Of a stretch of DNA of 64,000 nt, positions 23,601 to 37,324 are shown in pieces. The stretch spans positions 16,670,376-16,734,375 of the forward strand of contig CM019075.1 in assembly GCA_009667805.1 (NCBI GenBank), in the 5' to 3' direction. The notes beneath the pieces were generated by a model that was given only the letters and a program-made list of their open reading frames with translations, searched no databases and was not told the origin of the DNA. Numbering within the stretch: position 1 is the stretch's first letter; the number at the start of each line of letters is the position of its first letter. Origin of the DNA: Leptobrachium leishanense (Eukaryota > Chordata > Amphibia > Anura > Megophryidae). The position numbers and the translations under genes are program-made.

Positions 23601-26600
23601 ATATACAATTAGCGTCTGTGGGTATATGCAATGGGGGTCTGTGCCTGGGTATACTTAATTTGGGGGGTCTGTGCTTGGGTATATACAATTAGGGTCTGTG
23701 CCTGGGTATATACAATTAGGGTCTGTGGGTATATGCAATGGGGGTCTGTGCCTGGGTATACTTAATTTGGGGGGTCTGTGCTTGGGTATATACAATTAGG
23801 GTCTGTGCCTGGGTATATACAATTAGGGTCTGTGGGTATATGCAATGGGGGTCTGTGCCTGGTATACTTAATTTGGGGTGTCTGTGCTTAGGTATACTTA
23901 GTTTGGGGGTATGTGCCTGGGTATACGCAATTCGGGGGTCTGTGCCTTGGTATATGAAATTCGAGGGGATCTGTGCCATGGTATATGCAATTCGGGGAGG
24001 TCTGTGCCTGGGTATATGCAATTCGGGGAGGACTGTGCCTGGGTATACTTAATTTGGGGGGGGTATGTGCCTTGGTATACTTAATTGGGGGGTCTGTGCC
24101 TGGGTATACTTAATTTGAGGGGTCTGTGCCTTGGTATATACAATTAGGGTCTGTGCCTGGGTATATGCAATTCGGGGGGTCCCTGCCTGGGTATATGCAA
24201 TTCGGGGAGGTCTGTGTATACTTATTTTGGGGGGTCTGTGCCTGGGTATATGCAGTTTGGGGAGGGCTGTGCCTGAGTATACTTAATTTTGGGGGTCTAT
24301 GCCTGGGTATATGCAATTCGGGGGGTCTGTGCCTTGGTATACGTAATTCGGGGGGGTCTGTGCCTGGGTATATGCAAATTTGGGGAGGTCTGTGCCTGGG
24401 TATACTTAATTTGGGGGGTCTGTGCCTGGGTATACTTAATTTGAGGGGTCTGTGCTTGGGTATATACAACTTAGGGTCTGTGCCTGGGTATATGCAATGG
24501 AGGGTCTGTGCCTGGGTATACTTAATTTGGGGGGTCTGTGCCTGGGTATACTTAATTTGAGGGGGTCTGTGCCTGGGTATATATAATTAGGGGGGTCTGT
24601 GCCTTGGTATACTTAATTTGGGGAGGTCTGTGCCGGGTATATGCAATTCGGGGAGGTCTGTGCTTGGTATACTTAATTTGGGGGGTCTGTGCCTGGGTAT
24701 ACTTAATTTGAGGGGTCTGTGCCTGGGTAGATACAATTGGGGTCTATGCCTGGGTATATACAATGGGGGGTCTGTGCTGGGTATATACAATGGGGGGTCT
24801 GTGCCTGGCTATACTTAATTGGGGTGGTCTGTGCCTTTGTATACTTAATTCAGGGGGTCCCTACCTGGGCCTATGCAATTCGGGGGGGGGGGGGTTTTGC
24901 CTTGGTATACTTAATTCGGGGAGGTCTGTGCTGGGTATATGCAATTTGGGGAGGTCTGTGCCTGGTATACTTAATTTGGGGGGTCTGTGCCTGGGTATAC
25001 TTAATTTGAGGGGTCTGTGCCTGGGTAGATACAATTAGGGTCTATGCCTGGGTATATACAATGGGGGGTCTGTGCCTGGCTATACTTTATTGGGGTGGTC
25101 TCTGTCTTTGTATACTTAATTCAGGGGGTCCCTACCTGGGCCTATGCAATTTGGGGGGGTCTTTGCCTTGGTATACTTAATTCAGGGAGGTCTGTGCTGG
25201 GTATATGCAATTTGGGGAGGTCTGTGCTTGGTATACTTAATTCGAGGGGTCTGTGCCTGGTATATACAATTTGGGGGGGTATGTGCCTTTTGTATACTTA
25301 ATTCAAGGGGGGGGGTCCCTGCTTGGGTATATGCAATTCGGGGTCTGTGCCTTGGTATACTTAATTCAGGGAGGTCTGTGCCGGGTATATGCAATTCGGG
25401 GAGGTCTGTGTCTGGGTATATACAATTAGGGTCTGTGCCTGGGTATATACAATTAGGGTATGTGCCTGGGTATATACAATTAGCGTCTGTGGGTATATGC
25501 AATGGGGGTCTGTGCCTGGGTATACTTAATTTGGGGGGTCTGTGCTTGGGTATATACAATTAGGGTCTGTGCCTGGGTATATACAATTAGGGTCTGTGGG
25601 TATATGCAATGGGGGGTCTGTGCCTGGGTATACTTAATTTGGGGTGTCTGTGCTTAGGTATACTTAGTTTGGGGGTATGTGCCTGGGTATACGCAATTCG
25701 GGGGTCTGTGCCTTGGTATATGAAATTCGAGGGGATCTGTGCCATGGTATATGCAATTCGGGGAGGTCTGTGCCTGGGTATATGCAATTCGGGGAGGACT
25801 GTGCCTGGGTATACTTAATTTGGGGGGGTATGTGCCTTGGTATACTTAATTGGGGGGTCTGTGCCTGGGTATACTTAATTTGAGGGGTCTGTGCCTTGGT
25901 ATATACAATTAGGGTCTGTGCCTGGGTATATGCAATTCGGGGGGTCCCTGCCTGGGTATATGCAATTCGGGGAGGTCTGTGTATACTTATTTTGGGGGGG
26001 TCTGTGCCTGGGTATATGCAGTTTGGGGAGGGCTGTGCCTGAGTATACTTAATTTGGGGGTCTATGCCTGGGTATATGCAATTCGGGGGGTCTGTGCCTT
26101 GGTATACGTAATTCGGGGGGTCTGTGCCTGGGTATATGCAAATTTGGGGAGGTCTGTGCCTGGGTATACTTAATTTGGGGGGTCTGTGCCTGGGTATACT
26201 TAATTTGAGGGGTCTGTGCTTGGGTATATACAACTTAGGGTCTGTGCCTGGGTATATGCAATGGAGGGTCTGTGCCTGGGTATACTTAATTTGGGGGGTC
26301 TGTGCCTGGGTATACTTAATTTGAGGGGTCTGTGCCTGGGTATATATAATTAGGGGGGTCTGTGCCTTGGTATACTTAATTTGGGGAGGTCTGTGCCGGG
26401 TATATGCAATTCGGGGAGGTCTGTGCTTGGTATACTTAATTTGGGGGGTCTGTGCCTGGGTATACTTAATTTGAGGGGTCTGTGCCTGGGTAGATACAAT
26501 TGGGGTCTATGCCTGGGTATATACAATGGGGGGTCTGTGCCTGGGTATATACAATGGGGGGTCTGTGCCTGGCTATACTTAATTGGGGTGGTCTGTGCCT

Positions 26601-27760
26601 TTTGTATACTTAATTCAGGGGGTCCCTACCTGGGCCTATGCAATTCGGGGGGGGGTCTTTGCCTTGGTATACTTAATTCGGGGAGGTCTGTGCTGGGTAT
26701 ATGCAATTTGGGGAGGTCTGTGCCTGGTATACTTAATTTGGGGGGTCTGTGCCTGGGTATACTTAATTTGAGGGGTCTGTGCCTGGGTAGATACAATTAG
26801 GGTCTATGCCTGGGTATATACAATGGGGGGTCTGTGCCTGGCTATACTTTATTGGGGTGGTCTCTGTCTTTGTATACTTAATTCAGGGGGTCCCTACCTG
26901 GGCCTATGCAATTTGGGGGGGTCTTTGCCTTGGTATACTTAATTCAGGGAGGTCTGTGCTGGGTATATGCAATTTGGGGAGGTCTGTGCTTGGGTATACT
27001 TAATTCGAGGGGTCTGTGCCTGGGTATATACAATTTGGGGGGGTATGTGCCTTTTGTATACTTAATTCAAGGGGGGGGTCCCTGCTTGGGTATATGCAAT
27101 TCGGGGTCTGTGCCTTGGTATACTTAATTCAGGGAGGTCTGTGCCGGGTATATGCAATTCGGGGAGGTCTGTGTCTGGGTATATACAATTAGGGTCTGTG
27201 CCTGGGTATACTTAATTTGAGGGGTCTGTACCTGTGTATGTACAATTAGGGTGTGTGCCTGGGGATCTGTGCCTTGGTATACTTAATTTGGGGGGGTCTG
27301 TGCCTGGGTATACTTAATTTGGGGGATCTGTACCTGGGTATACTTAATTTGGGGGGGTCTGTGCCTGGGTATACTTAATTTGGGGGATCTGTGCCTGGGT
27401 ATACTTAATTTGGGGGGTCTGTGCTTGGGTATACTTAATTTGGGGGGTCTGTGCTTGGGTATTCTTAATTTGGGGGTTCTGTGCTTGGGTATATGCAATT
27501 TGGCGGGTCTGTGCCTGGGTATGCTTAATTCGGGGAGGTCTGTGCCTGGGTATGCTTAATTCGGGGAGGTCTGTGTCTGGGTATACGCAATTCAGGGAGG
27601 TCTGTGCCTGGGTACACTTAATTCGGGTGGTTTGTGCCTGGGTATACTTAATTCAGGGGGGCTGTGCCTGGGTATAAATTCGGGGGGGGGTCTGTGCCTG
27701 GGTATAAATTCAGGGGGGGCTGTGCCTGGGTATAAACAATTTGGGGGGGGTCGGTACCTG
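20700..27760. repeat. 7-kb G-rich minisatellite of about 30-bp units with higher-order repeats
   Basis: The unit is close to GTCTGTGCCTGGGTATACTT then AATTTGGGGG. From the length there are roughly 240 units. Variants end TATATGCAATTCGGGG, TATACAATTAGG or TACTTAATTTGAGG. The marker TCTGTGCTTAGGTATACTTA occurs once each at 22001, 23881 and 25647, with the same following unit order each time, so there are three higher-order copies of about 1.88, 1.77 and about 1.6 kb. The plus strand is strongly G-rich with a G-run in nearly every unit. Many frames stay open on both strands (WVYTIRVCA or PGTDPNCIY type peptides), which is a by-product of the repeat. Confidence 0.97.
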
Positions 27761-28817
27761 CGGTCTGGTGGGGGTGTGTATGTATAATACACACACACTT
27801 TTTTTCAGGTAGTGGGGGGTATTGGAAATTTCGGGTGAGTTGAGGACTTGACTCCTGGTAACAGCCTATGGTATGTTCAGGAACCAGGTAGATCCCCCTA
27901 GCACTTATCAAACCCTGTACAGTGTGCCCACCTGCCACAGATATAAGGGTTGCTCAATGCCACTCAGGACTGGCCCAACAAGACACAAATTTCCCGATGT
28001 GTCGCAGCATCAGGGACCTGTCAGAACTCATCACTGAGGGAGCGATTTAGTATGCCCTGCGCCAGGTCGAGGTGCAGAGCGAACACTCTTTATCCCCTTG
28101 CTGAGAGGAAAGAGGAGGCAAAATGTGTTATTGTAAATCCATTTACTGAAATGGGCAGCTAAGGGAAGGGGGCCCTCCTGACAATTGGTTTTGTATGGGG
28201 CCCCCCAAGAATCCCAATGGCTGTTCTGCTTTGGGAAAAGTATTCACAGAAAACCCGGATGAAGTTTAGGTATTCATTGTCTGTGTCGACCTTGTCGTAA
28301 TCAGCCTCTGTATCTGCGAGCCGAGCGTTTCTGCAGAAGATCAGCTAAGCCACAGGGAAAGCGCATGACAAACACAATTAACGTCTGGCAAGTTCCAACA
28401 ATAAACAGGATGAGGAAGAACTATCACAGAGAAAGTAAATGGTCAAGAGCCTCGTATCCATCACTCTCCGACATGGAAAATAATCACATGTCCAGCAGAA
28501 ACAACAATCGCACCACAAATCATTTCATTTTTCCCTGTCATATACATTAGGAAACAACACTGAATAACATGATGGTCTATGAGAGAAATGATTCTCGGAG
28601 TGCATATCCCCCCCCCCCACCTCACTCAGGAGGACAATCCTATGCATTGCTCTATCACAAAAGAGTGACTGGTGAGTTGGTGATCGATGTCCAAAATTGC
28701 AGAAATATGGCCAAGTTGTTTCTTTTTCCAAATGTCTGGTTTTGAGCATTAATTTTCAAGACTATTGCGAAATCACTCACCATAAGCAGACAGACAGACA
28801 GACAGACAATGGTTAAC
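27761..28817. other. No gene recognised
   Basis: Contains a poly-C run (28609-28618) and (GACA)n at about 28790-28808. Confidence 0.5.
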
Positions 28818-30108
28818 TGTCATGTTTCCAGCCCTGTCCCTGTATGGGAGCTGATCCGGTTTGGGTCTTGGTTCCTGTTGCCATTCCTGGGTTCCTGCCC
28901 AGGGGTTTCTTGATTGCAGTCATTTCACTAACCTGTCTCATGTTCTTATCCAATCCCTATTTAAGAGCACTGCTCCCATAATGCTTTGCTCCATGATTTT
29001 CAGTCACTCACAGTCATTGTTGTTCCGTGCTCCTGTTTCAAGCAAGTTCCTGTTCTGTTTGTATATTTCGTTCTAGAATATTGTATATTTCTTGTTCTGT
29101 TTCCCTCTGTTACTCTTGTCACCGGGTTCTTGGTTTATTTTGGTTATTCTTTTCGTGGTATTTCCCATCCTGGTTCTTGTGCGGTTCAGTTTGTGGTTTT
29201 CCCTTGCGGTGCTTTTTTTCTGGTTGGTTTCTCTGCTGATATTCTGTGCCAGGGTCATGTTCTGGCGTCCCTTTCTGGTGTTCTGAGTGAGCACTGACTA
29301 TTCTGACCACGATTTTGTTTTAACTCATACCATGCTGACCCCTTTCTGTATTTACTGTTTATATTATGAGATTCTGCACGGCCCTGTGGTATTTTCTAGG
29401 GATGCACCGATACTGGTATCGGTCCTGATACTGCCGTTTGCACGAGTACTTGGTACTCGTGCAAATGGCCCGATACGTTCCCCCGATACCGGAAGCCAGT
29501 GCTGGGCTGGCTTGCCGGTATCCGCGGGGCTGGTGAAGCTGGCGGCATGCATTAAAAGCATTTGGCCAGCGTTCCCCTCCGGCAGGCCACATACTCACCC
29601 AGCAGTGGGTCCAGTCGCAGGGCTGTGACGCGGCCGCCGGGCCGAGGAGGCTGTGACGCTGCCTCCAGCCGAGATCTCGCGGGAGGCAGCGTCAAGGCCT
29701 CCACGGCCCGGCGGCGGCGGCGTGATCGCTTCACAGCCCTGTGACCGGATCCACCAGCTGGCATCCGTGGGGGCAGACGCTCCCTCCGAGCCTGGCTATC
29801 TGAGCTGGGGGCATTTTTAGAAGAGTTCTATTCTTATTGAAAAGCGGTCACATGACATAAAAATATCGGTACTCGGTCTTAAAAAAGTGGTATTGTTTAT
29901 CCCTAGTATTTTCTACTAGCTCAGATCCGGCTACTCTAAAGACCGGCCTGTCTTAAGGTTCGTTGTGGTTGTACCGTGCAGGAGTCTCTACCAAGCACTA
30001 TGGTGTTGTCACCTTCTATTATTATTATGTGTTGTCATCCCCTACACTTTGGGCTTTTAACCCTAACCATGGGTCCCACCACAGCTCAAGTCGGGTGCTA
30101 CTGTGACA
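28818..30108 (+). mobile_element. Probable solo LTR, interrupted by a hAT element
   Basis: Begins TGTCATG and ends CTGTGACA, so the termini are TGTCA...TGACA. There is a possible TATA box (TATTTAAGAGC near 28959). Removing the hAT insertion at 29397-29905 and its duplicated target leaves about 770 bp, a usual LTR length. A flanking target duplication is not evident and no internal retroelement genes were seen, so this is provisional. Confidence 0.42.
29397..29905. mobile_element. hAT MITE (TAGGGATGCACCGATAC), duplication GTATTTTC
   Basis: Termini TAGGGATG and TATCCCTA with the exact 8-bp duplication GTATTTTC at 29389-29396 and 29906-29913. Subterminal GATACTGGTATCGG and GCACGAGTAC palindromes. 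The 29580-29760 interior is very GC-rich, with an inverted pair around CGAGATCTCG. Length 509 bp. Confidence 0.88.
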
Positions 30109-30457
30109 TTGGCTCAGGGGACTAATAAAAAGGATGGCAAATTTCACATCTGAATACCGATCTGTATGCACTATGCAGCACTCCATGAATTTGCTGACAC
30201 GGCATCCTTGGCACATATTGGAGTGGGTATGGCTCCAATTCATGACTGGCTGATGACAAGACAATGCTACTAATGAGCAATCCGTGTTGGACAATGTGTT
30301 GATGAGGCTGGCACCTTGCCTCTATAACGTTCACATATCCTCGTAGTCCTTACTCTTGAAATGGTTATATTTGGTTTCTTAGTGACGTTAATAGCATGTC
30401 AGTTTTCCTACTGTGCCCGCCATATGTTAAATGTACCATCTTTGAACCCCTGACACC

Positions 30458-30808
30458 AGCCCTGACCTTCCAGTTTGGCTCTGGATCTATGAAGTCAGCC
30501 CTGACCTTCCAGTTTGGCTCTGGATCTATGAAGTCAGCCCTGACCTTCCAGTTTGGCTCTGGATCTATGAAGTCAGCCCTGACCTTCCAGTTTGGCTCTG
30601 GATCTATGAAGTCAGCCCTGACCTTCCAGTTTGGCTCTGGATCTATGAAGTCAGCCCTGACCTTCCAGTTTGGCTCTGGATCTATGAAGTCAGCCCTGAC
30701 CTTCCAGTTTGGCTCTGGATCTATGAAGTCAGCCCTGACCTTCCAGTTTGGCTCTGGATCTATGAAGTCAGCCCTGACCTTCCAGTTTGGCTCTGGATCT
30801 ATGAAGTC
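30458..30808. repeat. 39-bp tandem repeat, nine near-identical copies
   Basis: The unit is AGCCCTGACCTTCCAGTTTG then GCTCTGGATCTATGAAGTC, beginning at 30458 and every 39 bp to 30770, with a partial tenth unit. I saw no differences among the nine copies. Both strands are open (SALTFQFGSGSMK on plus) because 39 is divisible by three. Confidence 0.97.
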
Positions 30809-32420
30809 AGCCCTGAGTTTGTGCCCTTGTTGCAAATGCTAGATCTGACTTCAGTCCTTATCTAGCACCCTGGTCACGTACTCTGGATCTGGGACATTGT
30901 TCCCTGATCTCTTGGTGACACTAGCCTGGACCTTGTGCCCTGATCTCTGACTCAGACTTAACACCACAATTGAGGTTGTACCCTGTTCTCTGGAATCGTG
31001 ACAGAAGCTATAAAGCTGTCCCTTGTCTTTGTGAGCTGATATCAAACTCTAGCTCCGATATCCTTCTTATCTCTCCTTCTGGATCTGTGATGCCAGCTTC
31101 AGCTTTGACCGTGAGTGCTGGTCCCCAACTGTGGATCAGTGACACCAACACTGATGTTGCTCCTTGTGATAGATCCAGAGTTTGAAAACATCAGCTCTAA
31201 ATTCTTACCTGGTCCTTCATTTGGCCTGGTCGGACCAGCTGCGATCTTGTCACCTGGTCTAGCTCAGACTTATGACACCAATCCTGTCTTTTTAACCTGG
31301 TTTCCGACTATGGACCAACTATGAACTTGCTACACCAGCCCAGTAGCTTTTCTTTTTGTTGTGCACCATCTCTTTGACGACTGCTACTACCATCCTGTTT
31401 TACAGGAAACGGTTCAATAAAATCCTTTCACCCACTCTGTACTGTAGGGCAGGTCCTGGGTACAAAGTGTGTCCAGCCAAAAAACGCTATTCTATCACTA
31501 CGACTCCACCAGTAGACCAACTTTGTGATCAGAAAAAAAAAAGCAACCACAAAAGAACAAGGAAACAGAACATGCAACCTTTACCATATTTATTTAGTTT
31601 CGCTGTTGCTGCCAGAATGATTATATACACCCATATCCCCTACCGTAACTAGCAAGAGGGATGGGTAGCTGAATAAAGAAGCAGGTGCCCGTCCGTCTGG
31701 TGGCTCTTTGCCAATGCACACGTTACGCACGCACACACTTTCTGTATATATGCAACACTATACATAAATTCAGTACGCTTGCAGTTATATATAAATTTCC
31801 ATATTACTTTTCTTTCTTAAATACCTACTTGCTTTATATATTTTTCCCCAACCCAGAAAGGGTAATTCACTCCTACGTACCCTCATATTTCCTTGTTCCC
31901 CAACATGCTACTCAGGGGGGCAACATGCATGGTGGATAACCTTCTTTAACCTATGGCCTATTGACGAGAGTCGGGGTGAATGGGGAGATCATGTACAGAT
32001 CTCCATGATAAAGGGGAATTCAGGTCGAGCACCACGTTTTCGCAGGGCATCTGGAAGTAACATCCTTGCCACCCTAGCCCTCAAAGCTTGTGGGTCCTGC
32101 AAGAAAGTCAACTTAAGAATTTTTATTGTAAAAATAAAAAAACAAATACCCCTACTGGGTCCTTGCACCAATACCACTTCGAAAGGTTGAAGTACTTGAA
32201 GGGTGCTTGAAATGTCCCTTCAAAAGATTTAAAGGAAAAGAGGTTCACATGATTTTATATGCCTCAGTTAATCAGTTTCCTGTAAACGGCTTCCCAGCCC
32301 CAGGGGTGAGATGAGGACAGCAGAGATTGGAGCCAAGATACCTTCATTGTATCCCATCATGCCTATGACTAAGGTGTGTCGGCAATCCCAGAATCACTCA
32401 AATAAAAGTCTATCGTTTAT
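30809..32420. other. No gene recognised
   Basis: 30840-31340 looks like a decayed, longer-period version of the adjacent 39-bp array (repeated CTGGATCTGTGA, GACACCAGC). The rest is unassigned. Confidence 0.4.
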
Positions 32421-32424
32421 AGAC

Positions 32425-32640
32425 CAGGAGTTGCCACCATGCATCACTCCACCTGACAGAAGATGAAAAAGTTGTGCCAGGTCATAAGGCAATCACAGAT
32501 GGGATGTACGGTGGCTTCTATGGAGATTGCCCACACTGTTCTAATATTGCACCACTTCTACATCAAGAACTTGGTGAAGTCTCCTGAATAGTCCTGTGGT
32601 TGGGAAAAGACCCACAGGAGATATTGATGGAGGTTCCGCT
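32425..32640. repeat. Dispersed repeat, partner of 33234-33425
   Basis: GCCACCATGCATCACTCCAC through GATTGCCC matches 33237-33335 in direct orientation. The following GTGGTTGGGAAAAGACCCAC matches 33390-33410 in inverted orientation. Confidence 0.55.
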
Positions 32641-32879
32641 GACATGGGATGCACCTTCTCCAATCAAATGTACACATTTGCATACTTGCCGATTTGTTTT
32701 GTTTTTCCCAGGACAATCCTGATTAGTGCCAGAAGTCTGAGGATTAATTGTCCTGGTTTTTGAGTCTTGTGGTCAGCGAGTAGAGTGCTCTTCAGTTGAA
32801 CTGGCCCTGCTCTGTAGTGAATGGAGACGGCAATTGCTTCAGTGAGTAGTGGAGTTTCAGCAACAGGAACTTGTTTTGT

Positions 32880-33233
32880 GAACTTTGTTCAGCCAACTTG
32901 TTTTATCTCAGTATTTTGGGGGACCAGATAGAGGCATCACTCTTTGAGGAGCAGACCCCATGTATACAATCTAAGACAGTTGCACGTGGACCCACATCGT
33001 GTCTGCCCCACAAAATTAGGAGCAGGTGGTTTCTGTGGTATGTGGACTACATCAGCAATAAGTCTGCTCACAACTGTGATGGAAAAGCCGGAAAACCTGC
33101 TGCATCATCTCCTTTTAGTGCTGCGGTATTAGCTCTACGTAAGGGTGTAGTCGCCTAGCCACATTCCTCTCGGATTTATTTGCTTTTTTATAATTACATT
33201 TTAATGTTCAGACTGATTTCTCTTTACAAAACC
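32880..33233. repeat. Dispersed repeat, partner of 42360-42960
   Basis: CTCTTTGAGGAGCAGACCCC, then GTGGACCCACAT, then GTCTGCTCACA..., then CTAGCCACATTCCTCTCGG occur in the same order at 42.4-42.9 kb. Family unknown. Confidence 0.6.
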
Positions 33234-33425
33234 AGGGGTAGCCACCACGCATCATTCCACCTGTGAAAAAGTCATGCAAGGTCACATGAAGCAATCACCG
33301 ATGGGTTGTATGGTGGCTTCCATGCCGATTGCCCCTACTGTTATTCTATTGAACCACTTAAAATTTTGTGGAACCTCCCACTGGATCTCCTGTGGGTCTT
33401 TTCCCAACCACACGACAATTTAGGA
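33234..33425. repeat. Dispersed repeat, partner of 32425-32640
   Basis: See the partner: the first half matches directly, the second half inverted. Confidence 0.55.
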
Positions 33426-33445
33426 GACCTCCCCAACTGGCGATG

Positions 33446-34317
33446 GGTGCCGGAAAAAATCTCTACAGTTAGGTTCCCTAATGCCAACATCCCAATGGCC
33501 TACTTCCAGACAGAACAAGTGCCGGACATCCCAACTTCCCTACACGGCCAACTTTCAGACATCCATAATCCCAGCGGCTAACCCTAATACCAACACCCTA
33601 GGGTTAGGTTTAGGGGGGTTAGGGTTAGGGCTAGGTTTGGGAGGGTTAGGGCTAGGTTTGGGAGGGTTAGGGCTAGGTTTGGGAGGGTTAGGGCTAGGTT
33701 TGGGAGGGTTAGGGCTAGGTTTGGGAGGGTTAGGGCTAGGTTTGGGGGGTTAGGGCTAGGTTTGGGAGGGTTAGGGCTAGGTTTGGAGGGTTAGGGCTAG
33801 GTTTGGGGGGTTAGGACTAGGTTTGGGGGGGTTAGGACTAGGTTTGGGGGGGTTAGGACTAGGTTTGGGGGGGTTAGGACTAGGTTTGGGGGGTAGGACT
33901 AGGTTTGGGGGGTTAGGACTAGGTTTGGGGGGTTAGGGCTAGGTTTGGGGGGTTAGGGCTAGGTTTGGGGGGTTAGGGCTAGGTTTGGGGGGGTTACTGC
34001 TAGGTTTGGGGGGTTACTGCTAGGTTTGGGAGGGTATCGGCTAGGTTTGGGAGGGTATGGGCTAGGTTTGGGGGGGTTAGGGCTAGGTTTGGGGGGCTAG
34101 GTTTAGGGGGGCTAGGTTTAGGGGGGCTAGGTTTAGGGGGGTTAGGTTTAGGGGGGTTAGGTTTAGGGGGGTTAGGTTTAGGGGGGTTAGGGTTAGTGTT
34201 AGACATTGGAATTTGGGTGTCTGGAAGTTGGCCGTCAGGGAGTTGTCTGTGTAGGGAAGTTGGCCGTCGGTATTTTGGCATTAGGAAACCTGGTTGTAGG
34301 GATTTCGACCCAAACCC
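33446..34317. mobile_element. Foldback element with telomere-like core, copy 2, 10-bp duplication
   Basis: ACTGGCGATG flanks the element exactly at 33436-33445 and 34318-34327. The arms carry the same GGCCAACTTCC and CCTACACAGACAACTCCC motifs as 16730-17163 and end GGGATTTCGACCCAAACCC. The duplication length and long arms fit a Mutator-like or foldback transposon. The core is described separately. No transposase is encoded. Confidence 0.82.
33598..34197. repeat. Telomere-like variant array, about 20-bp unit
   Basis: About 600 bp of GGTTAGGGCTAGGTTTGGGG variants (GGGAGGG, GGTTAGGACTAGG, GGTTACTGCTAGG) with the G-rich strand on plus throughout. It starts just after a short CCCTAGGG strand switch at 33598. 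It contains TTAGGG cores but is not a true telomeric hexamer array. Confidence 0.93.
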
Positions 34318-34327
34318 ACTGGCGATG

Positions 34328-34588
34328 CACCTTGTCCGATAACCAGGAGTTCTTGGCTTCCTATGTCCACAAGGTTGGAACGTTTTGCCTTCTTTAAAGA
34401 ATGGATAAGAAGATGACCACGAAGCTGACACTTCATACCAACCTCATCTATATAATAGAATTGGTTGTTTTTAAAAGGTTTCCCATGGGGAGGCTGGACT
34501 TGGCCAAGTCGATCATCGGGATATTGTTCAATAAAACGTTTCAGAACTAGAGACAAAGTATGTAACATAGGTAAGGTAACCCATGACC
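34328..34588 (-). other. Unrecognised open frame between two insertions
   Basis: The minus strand is open for about 87 codons here (for example FIEQYPDDRLGQVQPPHGKP). Reading past the Tc1-like insertion on its 5' side and the foldback element on its 3' side, the same frame stays open for roughly 115 codons before a stop. I do not recognise the peptide. It may be a fragment of an older transposon ORF or chance. Confidence 0.3.
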
Positions 34589-34590
34589 TA

Positions 34591-36207
<1,617 letters not shown>

Positions 36208-36209
36208 TA

Positions 36210-36813
36210 TTTCTGAGTAACCACCCCTGTTCTTTACCTCCAGAAATAAAAGCGGATTTGAGTCACATTCCTTGACTGCCGGGAGAGAGCGACTTTTTAT
36301 TCTTAATACCCTGCCACAAAATGAAAATAAGAACGAAGGCTTTGCGATACGTTCTTTTCTGCCAGGTCCTCAGTCCGATCGGTTCTTGACGTCTGTGTGC
36401 TTTTTCTGGCTTGTCGTTCGGATCGTCTCCCTTTTTTTTTTTCCCCACCCGATGCTCTGCTTGTAAGCCGCTACCATTAATATTTCATGTGAAAATAAAC
36501 CAACGCCAATGTTTCAAGAAAAACAGCAGTTCCCTGGCAACGATAACACAGTAAAATCCCTCCCCGGGCCCAGCTCCCATCGAGTGGCAGCTCCCGGGGA
36601 ACGCTCCTATTGGTCAGAATCGGGCGCCCGGAGATATGGGTGCAGGAAGGAAAGCTATTTCTGGAGAAATGCTCTAGAACAGGTCTAGATAGGAATCAAA
36701 AGGGAAACCATAAATAAGGAGTCCTACCATAGCGTGATAAAAAGAAACGGCACTAAAAATATAGAGACGAGGCAACAGAACTACATCCATCACCGGAGAA
36801 CTTGGATCTAGTG
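36210..36813. other. No recognisable feature
   Basis: Unassigned. 36550-36620 is GC-richer. Confidence 0.5.
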
Positions 36814-36945
36814 TAGGGATGTCAAACTCCAGCCCCCCAGATGTTTGAAGTACAACTCCCATGACCCCTAGGCATCTATTGCATTGAAAGAATTCTGGAA
36901 ACCGTAGGCATCGACATCCGGGAGGGCTTGAGTTTGACAGCCCTG
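36814..36945. mobile_element. hAT-type MITE (TAGGGATGTCAAACTC)
   Basis: TAGGGATGTCAAACTCCAGC on the left and GCTTGAGTTTGACAGCCCTG on the right are inverted ends of a 132-bp element. Flanks ATCTAGTG and ATCTCAGG match only partly, so the duplication is decayed. Confidence 0.7.
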
Positions 36946-37320
36946 ATCTCAGGCGTCTTATTCAGGAGACCAAGACAAAAGCCTGGTATAAGAAGTATCT
37001 TAGCAGTTGAAACAATTTCTTTTCAGGAGTTAATCTACTTTATTAAGCATACTGCAGACTCCACTTTCTGTTCTATATCTGCCTTTGATGGACTTTGTGC
37101 TGCTCTGTGCAGGGGGAAAGGATTGTTATTGGGTTACAGTGTGAAAAGACAGAAAAAAATGAAAGTTCATCTGTAAAGCCCAAAAATTACCAAGGTTTTC
37201 TATTTTTCAGCTAAAAATGTTTTATAAAACCACTTATTGACGAGCCTTTGCACGGATTTAAAGAGAACGATGATGCAGGATGTTACCTACTAATATATAT
37301 ATTATTGATTTAGGGGTCAT
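36946..37320. other. No recognisable feature
   Basis: Unassigned intronic sequence. Confidence 0.5.
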
Positions 37321-37324
37321 TTAA

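Noticed and set aside
20700..27760. Dozens of ORFs of 60-190 codons on both strands across the G-rich array
   Set aside because: They are frames of the repeat unit, present on both strands and changing with unit length. No start context or conserved domain.
30365..30842. 156- and 148-codon repeat proteins on opposite strands
   Set aside because: Both come from the identical 39-bp units, divisible by three. No coding signal outside the repeat.
31989..32177. Possible LINE ORF1 C-terminal fragment on minus (LTFLQDPQALRARVARMLLP)
   Set aside because: Vague resemblance only. No supporting reverse transcriptase or repeat boundary nearby.
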